A stretch of DNA of 45,601 nucleotides from Streptomyces sp. NRRL F-2664 (GCF_000719345.1 NZ_JOFX01000045.1:1-45601); one strand, 5' to 3'; counted from the first letter of the stretch, positions 33,340 to 42,736 are shown. Notes: generated by a model from the sequence alone, not told the origin. Translations and numbers: made by a program.

Positions 33340-34842
33340 CTACGCCACGAACGTGCGCGGGGGTTCTCCCGAGCTGTCGCCCGCGCCGGTGCCCACGAGG
33401 CGGGCCGCCGCCGCCAGGCGGGCGGCCGCCTCCTCGGCCACCGGGCCGCCCACCGTGAACGGCAGCCGCACGTAGCCCTCGAAGGCGCCGTCCACGCCGA
33501 ACCGCGGGCCCGAGGGGACCCGTACGCCGACCCGCTCGCCGACCTCGGCCAGCCGGGATCCCGAGAGGCCGCCGGCGCGGGCCCACAGGGTCAGGCCGCC
33601 GGCCGGGACCTCGAACTCCCAGTCGGGGAGCTCCCTGCGGACCGCCCTGACCAGGGCGTCACGGTTCTCCCGGGCCTGTCGGCGGCGCATGTCCACCGCC
33701 TCCTGCCAGCCGCCGGTCCGCATCAGCCAGTTCACCGCCAGTTGTTCCAGCACCGGCGTGCCCAGGTCGGCGTAGGCGCGCGCCGCGACCAGGCTGCGGA
33801 TCACGTCGGGGGCCGCGCGGACCCAGCCGATCCGCATGCCCGCCCAGAAGGCCTTGCTCGCGGAGCCCACGGTGATCACCGTGCTGCCGGCCGGGTCGAA
33901 GGAGCAGACCGGGCGGGGCATCACCAGGTCCGGTTCCACTTGGAGTTCGACCATGGTCTCGTCGGCGACGAGGACCGTTCCCGCGGACCGGGCCGCCTCG
34001 ACCATCGCGCGGCGCTGCTCCTCGGAGGCGAGGGCGCCGGTGGGGTTGTGGAAGTCGGCGACGACGTACGCGAGGCGGGGGGCCGAGTCCCTGAGGACCT
34101 GGCGCCAGACGTCCATGTCCCAGCCGGTGAGCCCGTCGGCCATGGCCACCGGGACGAGCCGGACCCCGGCGGCGCGCATCAGCTGGAGGATGTTGGCGTA
34201 GGAGGGGGATTCGACGGCGATCCGCTCCCCGCGGCCGGCGAACATACTGCAGATGGCGTCGATGGCGCCCATCGCCCCGGTGGTCACCATGATCTGCTCG
34301 GGCATGGTGGGGATGCCCTGCTCGGTGTAGCGGTCGGCGAGCATGCGGCGCAGCGCCGGCAGGCCGGCCGGGTAGTCCCCGTGCGTGTGCGCGTACGGGG
34401 GCAGTTCCTCCAGGGCGCCCTGGACGGCCCGGGTCAGCCAGGGTTCGGGGGCGGGCAGGGCGGCGCAGCCGAGGTCGATCATCGACCCGAGGGCCTCGGG
34501 CGGTAGCGGCTCCAGGCCCCGGGCGGGCAGCGGGTTCCCGGCCGGGACGGAGGTCCAGCTGCCCGAACCCCGGCGGGACTCCAGGAAGCCCTCCCCCCGC
34601 AGGGCCTCGTAGGCGGCGGCGACGGTGGTGCGGCTGACGGAGAGGGCGACGGCGAGCTCCCGCTCGGCGGGCAGCCGGGCGGCGACCGGGACGCGCCCTT
34701 CGAGGACGAGCAGCCGGATCCCGTCGGCGAGGGTGCGGTAGGCGGGCGGCTTGCGGGCACCGGGTACGGAGTTCCGCTCCTGCTGCGAGGTGATGAGGCG
34801 GGCCAGCTGAGCGGCACCGACCGCTGAGGTCCATTCGGCCAT
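33340..34842 (-). CDS. MocR-type regulator (GntR helix-turn-helix + aminotransferase domain)
   Basis: This 500-aa chimera has an N-terminal winged helix (YRTLADGIRLLVLEGRVPVAARLPAERELAVALSVSRTTVAAAYEALRGEGFLESRRGSGSW) and a class I aminotransferase-like domain. The PLP lysine is Lys330 in SASKAFWAGMR, with YVVADFHNPTG upstream. Such regulators sense PLP or an amine. ATG 34842 is chosen because the fold begins right after it; the Shine-Dalgarno sequence is weak. It is divergent from the GDPD gene. The target is unknown; no transporter gene is adjacent on its strand. Confidence 0.9.
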   Translation of the reverse strand: MAEWTSAVGAAQLARLITSQQERNSVPGARKPPAYRTLADGIRLLVLEGRVPVAARLPAERELAVALSVSRTTVAAAYEALRGEGFLESRRGSGSWTSVPAGNPLPARGLEPLPPEALGSMIDLGCAALPAPEPWLTRAVQGALEELPPYAHTHGDYPAGLPALRRMLADRYTEQGIPTMPEQIMVTTGAMGAIDAICSMFAGRGERIAVESPSYANILQLMRAAGVRLVPVAMADGLTGWDMDVWRQVLRDSAPRLAYVVADFHNPTGALASEEQRRAMVEAARSAGTVLVADETMVELQVEPDLVMPRPVCSFDPAGSTVITVGSASKAFWAGMRIGWVRAAPDVIRSLVAARAYADLGTPVLEQLAVNWLMRTGGWQEAVDMRRRQARENRDALVRAVRRELPDWEFEVPAGGLTLWARAGGLSGSRLAEVGERVGVRVPSGPRFGVDGAFEGYVRLPFTVGGPVAEEAAARLAAAARLVGTGAGDSSGEPPRTFVA

Positions 34843-35015
34843 GGCGTGCGGTCCACTTTCGTCCGATTGGCCTCGTTCAAGGCCTGGATTGGATTGCTGT
34901 CCGAGGCACAGCGTGCCACGAGCCAGTCCACTTGCACCAGGGGCGTACCGGGCCGCCCGCATCCCGTTCACCCTGCGTACCACCGGCACCTGCGGACAGG
35001 GGGGATACTGCGGCC

Positions 35016-35786
35016 GTGACGCACGTACGCCTTCGCCATCCCTATCTGGACCACCCGGCTCCGATTCCGTTCGCGCACCGGGGAGGTGCCGCGGACGGTC
35101 TGGAGAACACCGTCGCCGCCTTCCGCCGGGCCGCCGAAGCGGGTTACCGGTATTTCGAGACCGATGTGCACGCCACGGCCGACGGCAAACTCGTCGCCTT
35201 CCACGACGCCACGCTGGACCGGGTCACGGACGGCCGGGGCCGGATCGCCGAGCTGCCCTGGAAGCAGGTGCGCGAGGCCCGGGTGGGCGGCACGGAGCCC
35301 CTTCCGCTCTTCGAGGAGCTGCTGGAGGAGTTTCCTGGAGCCCGCTGGAACATCGACGTCAAGGCCGAGTCGGCGCTGCACCCGCTGGTCAACCTGATCG
35401 CGCGGGCCGGGATCTGGGACCGCGTCTGCGTGGGTTCCTTCTCGGAGAGCCGGGTGGCCCGCGCCCAGAGGATCGCCGGCCCGCGGCTGGCGACCTCGTA
35501 CGGTGTGCGCGGGGTGGTCGGGCTGCGGCTGCGCTCCTACGCGATACCGGCGGCGCTGCGCGTGGGGGCGGTGGCCGCGCAGGTGCCGGAAACCCAGGCG
35601 GGCATCCGCGTGGTCGACCGGCGCTTCGTGGAGACGGCGCACGAGCGGGGCCTGCAGGTGCACGTGTGGACCGTGAACGAACCGGAACGCATGGAGGCTC
35701 TCCTCGACCTGGGTGTCGATGGCATCATGACCGACCACATCGACTTGTTGCGCACGGTGCTGGACCGGCGCGGCGCCTGGGCCTGA
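35016..35786 (+). CDS. glycerophosphodiester phosphodiesterase
   Basis: This 256-aa enzyme hydrolyses glycerophosphodiesters to glycerol-3-phosphate and an alcohol. The active-site pattern is intact: HRGGAADGLENT, then ETDVHATADGKLVAFHD with the metal-binding Glu and Asp and the second His, and VKAE later. There is no signal peptide, so it is probably cytoplasmic. The GTG at 35016 has GATACT six bases ahead, suggesting a leaderless start, and a GGGGGG run farther up. The MFS gene follows after 67 bases and may be cotranscribed. Confidence 0.92.
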   Translation: MTHVRLRHPYLDHPAPIPFAHRGGAADGLENTVAAFRRAAEAGYRYFETDVHATADGKLVAFHDATLDRVTDGRGRIAELPWKQVREARVGGTEPLPLFEELLEEFPGARWNIDVKAESALHPLVNLIARAGIWDRVCVGSFSESRVARAQRIAGPRLATSYGVRGVVGLRLRSYAIPAALRVGAVAAQVPETQAGIRVVDRRFVETAHERGLQVHVWTVNEPERMEALLDLGVDGIMTDHIDLLRTVLDRRGAWA

Positions 35787-35853
35787 CCCGCTTCCGGTCG
35801 TCGCGCAGGACGCGGCGGCCGTCGCGGTACAGGACCACTGAGGGGGACGACGA

Positions 35854-37263
35854 GTGAGCGCGGACGAGAGCAGCCGGACCGAGGAAGCGGAACCGGGGGC
35901 GGAGGACGGCAGATCCGCCGGGGCGGACAAGGCCCTGGTGGCCGCTGCCGCCGAGCGCAAGCGCCAGCAGCGCGGCTGGTACTTCTACGACTTCGCCGTG
36001 TCGGTGTACTCGGCGAGCGTCCTGACGGTGTTCCTCGGGCCGTACCTCACCTCGGTGGCGAAGGCCGCAGCGGACGCGGAGGGCTTCGTGCACCCGCTGG
36101 GGATACCGGTGCGGGCCGGCTCCTTCTTCGCGTACTCGGTCTCGGCCTCGGTCATCCTGGCCGTCCTGCTGATGCCGCTCGCGGGCGCGGTCGCGGACCG
36201 GACCGGCCGCAAGAAGCCGCTGCTGGCGGCGGCCGCCTACACGGGGGCCGCCGCGACGACCGCGATGTTCTTCCTGGGCGGTGAGCGGTACCTGTTGGGG
36301 GGCTTCCTGCTGGTCGTGGCGAACGCCTCGCTGTCGGTGTCGATGGTGCTGTACAACGCCTACCTGCCGCAGATCTCCACCCCCGACGAGCGCGACACCG
36401 TCTCCTCGCGCGGCTGGGCCTTCGGCTACACCGCGGGCTCCGTGATGCTCGTCATGAACCTGGCCCTCTATCTGGGCCACGAGGCCTTCGGCGTCTCGGA
36501 GGGCATGGCCGTCCGGATCTGCCTCGCCTCGGCGGGCCTGTGGTGGGGCGCCTTCGCCCTGATCCCGCTGCGCCGGCTGCGGGACCGGGCCGTGGTCCGG
36601 GACCCGGGGGCGGCGCCGGCCGTCAGCGGCTGGAAGCAGCTCGTCGCCACTTTCAAGGACATGCGCCGCTACCCGCTGACCCTGTCCTTCCTGCTGGCGT
36701 ACCTGATCTACAACGACGGCGTGCAGACGGTGATCTCCCAGGCCTCCATCTACGGTTCGGAGGAGCTGGAGCTGGAACAGGGCACCCTCATCGGGGCCGT
36801 GCTGCTGGTGCAGGTCCTGGCGGTCGGCGGCGCGCTGGGCATGGGGCGGCTGGCCCGCATCTACGGCGCCAAGCGGACGATCCTGGCATCGCTGGCCGCG
36901 TGGGCGGTGACGCTGGGAGTCGGCTACTTCCTGCCGGCGCGGACGCCGGTGTGGTTCTTCGCCCTCGCCGCCATGATCGGCCTGGTGCTGGGCGGCAGCC
37001 AGGCCCTCTCGCGCTCGCTCTTCTCGCACCTGGTGCCCGCGGGCAAGGAGGCCGAGTACTTCTCGGCGTACGAGATGAGCGACCGCGGCCTGAGCTGGGT
37101 GGGACCGCTCGTCTTCGGCCTGACCTACCAGGTGACGGGGAGCTACCGGGACGCCATCATCTCGCTGGTGGCCTTCTTCGCACTGGGGTTCCTGCTGCTC
37201 GCGCGAGTGCCGGTGCGGCGCGCGGTGGAGGCGGCGGGCAATCCTGTACCGGAGCGGATCTGA
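35854..37263 (+). CDS. MFS transporter, UMF1/Atg22-like
   Basis: This 469-aa permease has about 12 membrane segments. GWYFYDFAVSVYSASVLTVFLGPYL opens the domain after a 38-residue hydrophilic tail, which is typical of the Atg22/UMF1 group. The A-motif-like GAVADRTGRKKPLL follows TM3, and GGSQALSRSLFSHLVPAGKEAEYFSAYEMSDRGLSWVGP marks the second half. The substrate is not known; amino acids have been suggested for Atg22 relatives. GAGGGGGA precedes the GTG. Confidence 0.9.
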   Translation: MSADESSRTEEAEPGAEDGRSAGADKALVAAAAERKRQQRGWYFYDFAVSVYSASVLTVFLGPYLTSVAKAAADAEGFVHPLGIPVRAGSFFAYSVSASVILAVLLMPLAGAVADRTGRKKPLLAAAAYTGAAATTAMFFLGGERYLLGGFLLVVANASLSVSMVLYNAYLPQISTPDERDTVSSRGWAFGYTAGSVMLVMNLALYLGHEAFGVSEGMAVRICLASAGLWWGAFALIPLRRLRDRAVVRDPGAAPAVSGWKQLVATFKDMRRYPLTLSFLLAYLIYNDGVQTVISQASIYGSEELELEQGTLIGAVLLVQVLAVGGALGMGRLARIYGAKRTILASLAAWAVTLGVGYFLPARTPVWFFALAAMIGLVLGGSQALSRSLFSHLVPAGKEAEYFSAYEMSDRGLSWVGPLVFGLTYQVTGSYRDAIISLVAFFALGFLLLARVPVRRAVEAAGNPVPERI

Positions 37264-37587
37264 GCGCGGGTCCGAGGCCCGGGCCCACCCGCTCCCGGTC
37301 CGGATCCACGAACGAATTCCGAACGGATTTAGACGTTGCAGCGAAGGGCCGGTAGTGTACGCCTTTGGCCTGCCAGGCGGACCGTTACTGCGCGCCAAAG
37401 AAGTCTAGACGTTGGGTGACATCTGCTGCCAGATGTGACAAAACGGGCACTGGTGGGTACAACAAGGGGCGGTACGACGGGCGACGCACGACCCGGAGCG
37501 GGAATCTATACCGCCGACCGGACGTTGACCGGATGACGACGACAGCGACACCTGTCCTGTGGGCGACAAGCCCGGGAGGCACGATTC
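37264..37587 (+). promoter_or_regulatory. rbpA upstream region
   Basis: This 324-base gap contains three copies of GACGTTG (37332-37338, 37408-37414, 37521-37527); the first two are inside the longer repeat TAGACGTTG. A hairpin, ACATCTG (419-425 of this 37 kb block) with CAGATGT (430-436), lies at 37419-37436. The third copy is part of the SigR-type promoter. The first two may mark -35 elements of another promoter (TAGACG with TAGTGT 17 bases on). Confidence 0.5.
37501..37526 (+). promoter_or_regulatory. SigR-type promoter of rbpA
   Basis: GGAAT (37501-37505) and GTT (37524-37526) are 18 bases apart, exactly the SigR (thiol-stress sigma factor) pattern. rbpA is a known SigR target in S. coelicolor. 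Transcription would start about 60 bases before the ATG. Confidence 0.85.
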
Positions 37588-37962
37588 ATGAGTGAGCGAG
37601 CTCTCCGCGGTACGCGCCTCGTGGTTACCAGCTACGAGACGGACCGCGGCATCGATCTGGCCCCGCGCCAGGCGGTGGAGTACGCATGCCAGAACGGACA
37701 TCGATTTGAGATGCCGTTCTCGGTTGAGGCAGAGATTCCGCCGGAGTGGGAGTGCAAGGCGTGTGGCGCCATGGCACTCCTCGTGGACGGGGACGGGCCC
37801 GAAGAGAAGAAGGGCAAGCCTGCGCGAACGCACTGGGACATGCTCATGGAGCGACGCACTCGCGAGGAGCTGGAGGAAGTGCTGGCCGAGAGGCTGGCCG
37901 TCCTGCGCTCCGGCGCCATGAACATTGCCGTGCATCCGCGGGACAGCCGCAAGTCCGCCTGA
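37588..37962 (+). CDS. rbpA: RNA polymerase-binding protein RbpA
   Basis: This 124-aa actinobacterial transcription factor binds RNA polymerase and the principal sigma factor and stabilises the open complex. RGTRLVVTSYETDRGIDLAPRQAVEYACQNGHRFEMPFSVEAEIPPEWECKACG is its core with a zinc or structural Cys/His set, followed by the linker and the sigma-interaction helix THWDMLMERRTREELEEVLAERLAVLR. A SigR promoter lies upstream, so it should rise under disulphide stress. A 20-bp stem terminator follows. Confidence 0.97.
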   Translation: MSERALRGTRLVVTSYETDRGIDLAPRQAVEYACQNGHRFEMPFSVEAEIPPEWECKACGAMALLVDGDGPEEKKGKPARTHWDMLMERRTREELEEVLAERLAVLRSGAMNIAVHPRDSRKSA

Positions 37963-37981
37963 CAGCCGGACGAACGCACAA

Positions 37982-38024
37982 GCCGAGGGGCCCCGCCGCA
38001 CATCGTGCGGCGGGGCCCCTCGGC
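37982..38024. terminator. 20-bp perfect stem terminator (rbpA/fxsA)
   Basis: Arms 37982-38001 and 38005-38024 pair perfectly around ATC. It is shared by the convergent rbpA and fxsA. Confidence 0.92.
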
Positions 38025-38039
38025 GTGCTCCGGCGAGCC

Positions 38040-38630
38040 CTAGGGGGCCAGCGGCGGACGATAAGTGTCCGGGCCGGCGTCGGGGCCCGGCCGGTCCTCG
38101 CGGACGACCTCACCCTGGACGACCTTGCCGTCCGGGTAGCGGATGCGGGCCTGCTGGAAGGCGTCGCCGAAGCTGCCGACGGGCGCCGAGGCCATCTTCC
38201 GCTCCAGGGAGCGCGTGGCCCTGCGGCTGACCAGGGCCCGCACGGGCGGAAGCAGCAGGAGCAGGCCCGCCACGTCGGAGAGCAGGCCGGGCAGCATCAG
38301 GAGCAGGCCGGCCAGCATGGTCAGCCCGTTGCCCCGGCCCGGCTGCTGCGGGGCGGGCTGCCGGCCCTGCTGCGCCTGCTGGAAGGTGTCCGTGAGGTTC
38401 TTGAACGCCCGGCGTCCGGCGCGCTTGATGACCACCGCGCCCAGGACCAGTCCGCCGGCGATCAGCGCGGCCACGGCCAGCCCGCCGGCCGCGTCGGCGA
38501 CCAGGCCGAGCAGCCAGATCTCCAGGATCAGCCAGGCGGCGATGGCGAGGGGGAGGAAGGTACGGGCGGGCGAGCGCCGACGGGGAGCCGTCGAGGTGCC
38601 CGTCCGCAGGGATCCAGTGCCGGTCGTCAT
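38040..38630 (-). CDS. fxsA: FxsA-family membrane protein
   Basis: This 196-aa membrane protein has about three or four hydrophobic helices. LPLAIAAWLILEIWLLGLVADAAGG and TMLAGLLLMLPGLLSDVAGLLLLLPPVRALVSRR are the FxsA signatures. In E. coli FxsA blocks F exclusion of phage T7; its role in Streptomyces is unknown. The C-terminus is hydrophilic and ends near YRPPLAP. It lies after ppm1 on the same strand, with a terminator between. Confidence 0.92.
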   Translation of the reverse strand: MTTGTGSLRTGTSTAPRRRSPARTFLPLAIAAWLILEIWLLGLVADAAGGLAVAALIAGGLVLGAVVIKRAGRRAFKNLTDTFQQAQQGRQPAPQQPGRGNGLTMLAGLLLMLPGLLSDVAGLLLLLPPVRALVSRRATRSLERKMASAPVGSFGDAFQQARIRYPDGKVVQGEVVREDRPGPDAGPDTYRPPLAP

Positions 38631-38682
38631 AGCACCCAGTGTGCCTGGGGCCGGATAAAAGTGTCCTCAGCCGGAGGTACGG

Positions 38683-38705
38683 GACGCCCCCCCTAGGGGG
38701 GCGTC
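38683..38705. terminator. 10-bp stem terminator after ppm1
   Basis: GACGCCCCCC (38683-38692) and GGGGGGCGTC (38696-38705) pair around CTA. A 16-bp palindrome, CGATCGGGCCCGATCG, sits beside it at 38710-38725. Confidence 0.8.
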
Positions 38706-38739
38706 GTACCGATCGGGCCCGATCGGGCCGTCGTGCGGG

Positions 38740-39525
38740 TCAGGCGGTGCCGCCCCGCCTGCCGGTGTCCTTGCCGAGCAGCTTGGCCGCCTGGGTCTTC
38801 AGGCCCCACTGGGTGACCCGCCAGAGGGCCTCCACCACGATGTCCTTGCTCATCTTGCTGTCGCCGAACTCGCGCTCCACGAACGTGATGGGCACCTCCA
38901 CCACGCGGAAACCCTTCTGCACGGCCCTGCGGGCCAGGTCCACCTGGAAGCAGTAGCCCGCCGAGGCCACCTCCTCCAGGCCCAGGCCCTCCAGGGTCTC
39001 GCGCCGGAAGGCCCGGTAGCCGCCGGTCACGTCCCGGATCGGGACGTCCAGCATCAGCCGGGAGTACGTCGAGCCGCCGCGCGAGAGGAACTCCCGCGTC
39101 TTGGGCCAGTTCACGACGCGGCCGCCCGGCACCCACCGCGAGCCCAGCACCAGGTCGGCGCCGGCCAGCGCAGTCAGCAGCCGCGGCAGCTCCTCGGGCT
39201 GGTGGGATCCGTCGGCGTCCATCTCGACGATGACGCCGTAGCCCTCCTCCAGACCCCAGACGAAGCCGGCGAGGTAGGCGGCGCCGAGCCCCTCCTTGCC
39301 CTTGCGGTGCAGCACGTGCACGTGGTCGTCACCGGCCGCCAGCTCGTCGGCGAGCTTGCCGGTGCCGTCGGGGCTGTTGTCGTCGGCGACCAGGATGTGG
39401 GCCTCGGGCACGGCCGCCCGGACACGGCCGACGATCAGCCCGATGTTCTCCGCCTCGTTGTAGGTCGGAATGATCACCAAGGCTGTACCGAGCGGCCCGT
39501 AGGCCCGCTGTCCGCCGTCGCTCAC
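38740..39525 (-). CDS. ppm1: polyprenol monophosphomannose synthase (GT2)
   Basis: This 261-aa GT2 glycosyltransferase transfers mannose from GDP-mannose to polyprenyl phosphate, for protein O-mannosylation and lipoglycans. Motifs are LVIIPTYNEAENI, ADDNSPDGTG, VEMDADGSHQPEEL with the DxD-type metal site, and VTGGYRAFRRETLE. It has no fused membrane acyltransferase domain, as expected for the Streptomyces single-domain form. AAAGGGGA precedes the GTG start. Confidence 0.93.
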   Translation of the reverse strand: MSDGGQRAYGPLGTALVIIPTYNEAENIGLIVGRVRAAVPEAHILVADDNSPDGTGKLADELAAGDDHVHVLHRKGKEGLGAAYLAGFVWGLEEGYGVIVEMDADGSHQPEELPRLLTALAGADLVLGSRWVPGGRVVNWPKTREFLSRGGSTYSRLMLDVPIRDVTGGYRAFRRETLEGLGLEEVASAGYCFQVDLARRAVQKGFRVVEVPITFVEREFGDSKMSKDIVVEALWRVTQWGLKTQAAKLLGKDTGRRGGTA

Positions 39526-39889
39526 TGAGTCCCCTTTTGTGCGTGTGCACGTCCTGTACGTCTGGTCGCAGAGAACGACTCTAGAACATCGGCCGCGGCC
39601 CGCCCCGGCGGTGCGGGTGCCGCGGGCCTCCCCGCCCGGCCCGGTCGGGCGGTCGGGGCCCGCGGTCCTTCGGGCCGATCCGGCGCCCGCTGGCTGCGGG
39701 CCGCCCTGACCGTTGTCTACTGGACCGCCGGACCCCGACCTCGGGCCACCCGCCGCCCGGCGAAACCTTCACTCGCCCCCGAGGCGCGGGCGCGCTGAGC
39801 AGACGGATCCGTCCGGCACGACGTCCTGTGGTGGACCCGGCCGAACCTATCCGGGTCCGAGCGCCCGTACCGAACCGAGGCCGACCGGA
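39526..39889. other. 364-base intergenic gap, no gene seen
   Basis: I see no supported frame, RNA gene or clear repeat. The stretch after 39590 is extremely G/C-rich, with many short complementary runs. The first 60 bases are A/T-richer and should carry the ppm1 promoter. Confidence 0.5.
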
Positions 39890-41518
39890 TCACCCCTGTG
39901 GGCGTACGAATACCTCCCGCCCGCCGACCACGGTCGCGAGGCACACCGGCAGATCGGATCCGGGGGTCAGATCGGGCAGTCCGGGAGTGCCCGAGCGCGG
40001 GTCGGTCGACCAGCGGGCCACCCGGTCGTCCGGCGCCTGCACCACCAGTTCCCCGGTCCGCCAGACCGCGTAGTCGGCGGGGGCGCCGGGGACGAGGGTC
40101 CCCGCGTCGTCACGGCCCAGCGCCCGCCAGCCGCCCCGCGTGTGGGCGGTGAAGGCCGCCCGCACCGAGATCCGGTGCTCCGGCGTCCGGTGGAAGGCGG
40201 CCGCGCGGACGGTCCCCCACGGGTCGAGCGGGGTCACCGGCGCGTCCGAGCCGAAGGCCAGCGGCACCCCCGCCTTCAGCAGGGCCGCGTAGGGGTTGAG
40301 GGTGCGGGCGCGCTCGGCCCCGAGCCGGTCGGCGTACATCCCGTCCTCGCCGCCCCAGGCCGCGTCGAAGGCCGGCTGCACCGAGGCGGTGAGCCCCAGC
40401 TCCGCGAAGGCGGCGATGGTCGCCGGGGTCATCATCTCGGCGTGCTCGACCCGGTGCCGGGCCGCCCGGACCCGCGCCAGGCCGACCTTCTCGGCCGCCG
40501 CCCGGACCCCCTCGACCACCGCGGTGACCGCCGCGTCGCCGATCGCGTGGAAACCGGCCTGCAACCCCTCCTCGGTACAGGCCGCCACGTGCTCGGCGAC
40601 GGCGACCGCGTCCAGGTACTCCGTCCCCGTGTGCGAGGCGTCGGCGTACGGGTCGTGCAGACAGGCGGTGTGCGAACCGAGGGCGCCGTCCACGAACAGG
40701 TCGCCCGCGGCCCCCACGGCGCCCAGCTCCCGGGCCAGGGCGAGGTCCCGGTCGGCCCAGTACCCGAACACGCGCGGCCCCGGCCGCTCCGCCGCCAGGG
40801 CCAGCAGCCCGGCGAAGTCCTCGGCCGAGGAGATGTCGGGCCCGCCGCACTCGTGCACCGAACCGATGCCGAGCGAGGCCGCCCGGTCCAGCGCCGCCCG
40901 CTGCGCCTCCGCGCGCTGGGCCGGGGTGATCGCGGCGAACGCCGCCCGCCGTACGGCGTGGTGGTCGTCGGCGGTCAGCGGCCGGTCCCCGTCGGGGCGC
41001 ACCCCGGGCACGAGGTCGAGCAGGGCGGTGGTGACCACCGCGGAGTGGACGTCGACGCGGCTGAGGTAGAGGGGACGGCCTCCGGCGGCCTCGTCGAGCT
41101 CGGCGCGGCGCGGCGCGCGGCGCTCGGGCCAGCGGGCGGCGTCCCAGCCGTGCCCGAGCAGCACCCGGTCGCCGGGCCGGCTCGCGGCGTACGCGCGCAC
41201 CAGGTCCAGCGCGGCGGCCAGCGAACCCGCTCCGGTCAGGTCCAGCCCGGTCAGGGCCAGACCCGTGGACGTCGTGTGGACGTGCGCGTCGGTGAAGGCC
41301 GGCGTGACGAGCGCGCCGCCCAGATCGACGACCTCGTCGACGCCCTGCGCGAAGGCGTCGGCCGCGCCTTCGGAACCGACCCAGGCGATGTGGCCGCGTT
41401 CGACGACCATCGCCGTGGCGAAGGGGTCCGCGGGGCTGTGTACCTCGCCCCCGCGGAGGAGGACGGTCCTGGTGGGTGCTCCGACGGCTTCGGCGGAGGG
41501 GGCGGTGCGGTCAGTCAT
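39890..41518 (-). CDS. amidohydrolase family protein (YtcJ-like)
   Basis: This 542-aa metal-dependent hydrolase has the composite domain start (LRGGEVHSPADPFATAMVVERGHIAWVG), the metal motif DAHVH, GHGWDAARWPE, HAIGD, RHRVEHAE and FGSDAPV, typical of the exoenzyme/YtcJ branch of amidohydrolases. No signal peptide is seen. The substrate is unknown. ATG 41518 is preferred (GGTGG ahead); a GTG at 41524 adds two residues. It lies 90 bases from the Lrp-type gene on the same strand. Confidence 0.9.
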   Translation of the reverse strand: MTDRTAPSAEAVGAPTRTVLLRGGEVHSPADPFATAMVVERGHIAWVGSEGAADAFAQGVDEVVDLGGALVTPAFTDAHVHTTSTGLALTGLDLTGAGSLAAALDLVRAYAASRPGDRVLLGHGWDAARWPERRAPRRAELDEAAGGRPLYLSRVDVHSAVVTTALLDLVPGVRPDGDRPLTADDHHAVRRAAFAAITPAQRAEAQRAALDRAASLGIGSVHECGGPDISSAEDFAGLLALAAERPGPRVFGYWADRDLALARELGAVGAAGDLFVDGALGSHTACLHDPYADASHTGTEYLDAVAVAEHVAACTEEGLQAGFHAIGDAAVTAVVEGVRAAAEKVGLARVRAARHRVEHAEMMTPATIAAFAELGLTASVQPAFDAAWGGEDGMYADRLGAERARTLNPYAALLKAGVPLAFGSDAPVTPLDPWGTVRAAAFHRTPEHRISVRAAFTAHTRGGWRALGRDDAGTLVPGAPADYAVWRTGELVVQAPDDRVARWSTDPRSGTPGLPDLTPGSDLPVCLATVVGGREVFVRPQG

Positions 41519-41608
41519 GCCCACCAGTGTCCCGCGTCGCCCCGCACCCCCTGACCTCCGGGTACCCCGTAGGGGGTGCCGGACGCGGGGCGGACGTGCT
41601 GCAGGGGG

Positions 41609-42058
41609 TCAGACGCGGGGCGGTCGTGCTTCGTAGGGCGTGGACAGGACCACCGTCGTCCGCGTCGCGACGTGCGCGAGGGCGCGCAACCGGCCGAGGA
41701 GGTCCTCCAGCTCCAGCGGGGTGGCGACGCGCACCTTGAGGATGTAGTTCTCGTCGCCCGCCACGCTGTGGCAGGCCTCGATCTCGGGTACGCCGGACAG
41801 CCGCTCGGCGATGTCGTCGGGGGCGCTCGGGTCGAAGGGCTTGACCGAGATGAACGCGGTCAGCGGCAGGCCCACGGCCTCCGGATCCACCACGGCCGCA
41901 TAGCCGCGGATCACCCCGCGCTGCTCCAGACGGCGTACCCGCTGATGGACTGCCGATGTGGACAGTCCCGTGGCCTTGCCCAGATCCGTGTAGCTCATCC
42001 GCCCGTCCCGCACGAGCAGATCCACGATCTGGCGGTCCAGCTCCTCCATTGCGCTCAT
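41609..42058 (-). CDS. Lrp/AsnC-family transcription regulator
   Basis: This 149-aa regulator has the N-terminal helix-turn-helix (DRQIVDLLVRDGRMSYTDLGKATGLSTSAVHQRVRRLEQRGVIRGY) and the C-terminal RAM domain (CHSVAGDENYILKVRVATPLELEDLL), which senses amino acids. Both parts are complete. Divergent from the gene at 42266. It may control that gene, itself or the amidohydrolase; nothing shows which. Confidence 0.93.
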   Translation of the reverse strand: MSAMEELDRQIVDLLVRDGRMSYTDLGKATGLSTSAVHQRVRRLEQRGVIRGYAAVVDPEAVGLPLTAFISVKPFDPSAPDDIAERLSGVPEIEACHSVAGDENYILKVRVATPLELEDLLGRLRALAHVATRTTVVLSTPYEARPPRV

Positions 42059-42265
42059 AGCCGCTCAACTTACGGCCAAAGGCACTCCAGGCCCAGTGCT
42101 GTCCGCCCACTGGAGGCATCTGCGCCGGGCATGTGACCAAGGCCACAGGGGTATGCAGGTGGAGGCTGGTCTGTTGTGGTTACTCGTGACGCGCGACGGG
42201 AAGTGGTTGCTGTGGCCGAGGCCGAAGTACCTGCCCGCCCGGCCCACCCAAGGGGGAGTACATCC

Positions 42266-42736
42266 ATGCTGAACACCAAGCGCACCGGTCGCAGCGAACC
42301 GGAGCCTCTCGCATCCCTCGACTCCGGGGACGACGCCTACCCGGAGGACGGCGAATACCCCGACGACGTCGAGGGGTTCGAGATTTACCACGCGGTGTGC
42401 CCCGACTGCGGCCAGTCGATCGCGCTCGTCGCGGACGAGGAGTACCTCCCGCAGCACGCGCTCTGCCTGACCCCGTGGAACCCCTTCGGACTCACCGTGT
42501 GCGCGGGCACCGGCCGGCCCGCCGCCGACGCCCTCCCCTCCGTCGGGGCTCCCCAGACGGCGGAGGCCCAGGAGCCGGCTCCCTTCGCCCTTCCCGCCCT
42601 GCCCCAGGGCCTGGACTGGCGGACGCAGCCGTTCTCGCACGTGGGCGGCCCGGGTTCGCGTCCGATCCGCGTCGTGCGGCCGGTCCTGCCCCAGCCGCAG
42701 GCGCAGACGCGCCAGCAGCACGCCCAGGCGGCCTGA
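42266..42736 (+). CDS. small Cys-motif protein, 156 aa
   Basis: I recognise no named function. After an acidic stretch (DDAYPEDGEYPDDVEGFEIYH), it has CPDCG, then two single Cys (ALCLTP and TVCAG) that could bind zinc, and a Pro/Gln-rich tail that is probably disordered. AAGGGGGAG lies 7 bases before the ATG. It looks like a conserved small Streptomyces protein. It is divergent from the Lrp gene. Confidence 0.75.
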   Translation: MLNTKRTGRSEPEPLASLDSGDDAYPEDGEYPDDVEGFEIYHAVCPDCGQSIALVADEEYLPQHALCLTPWNPFGLTVCAGTGRPAADALPSVGAPQTAEAQEPAPFALPALPQGLDWRTQPFSHVGGPGSRPIRVVRPVLPQPQAQTRQQHAQAA

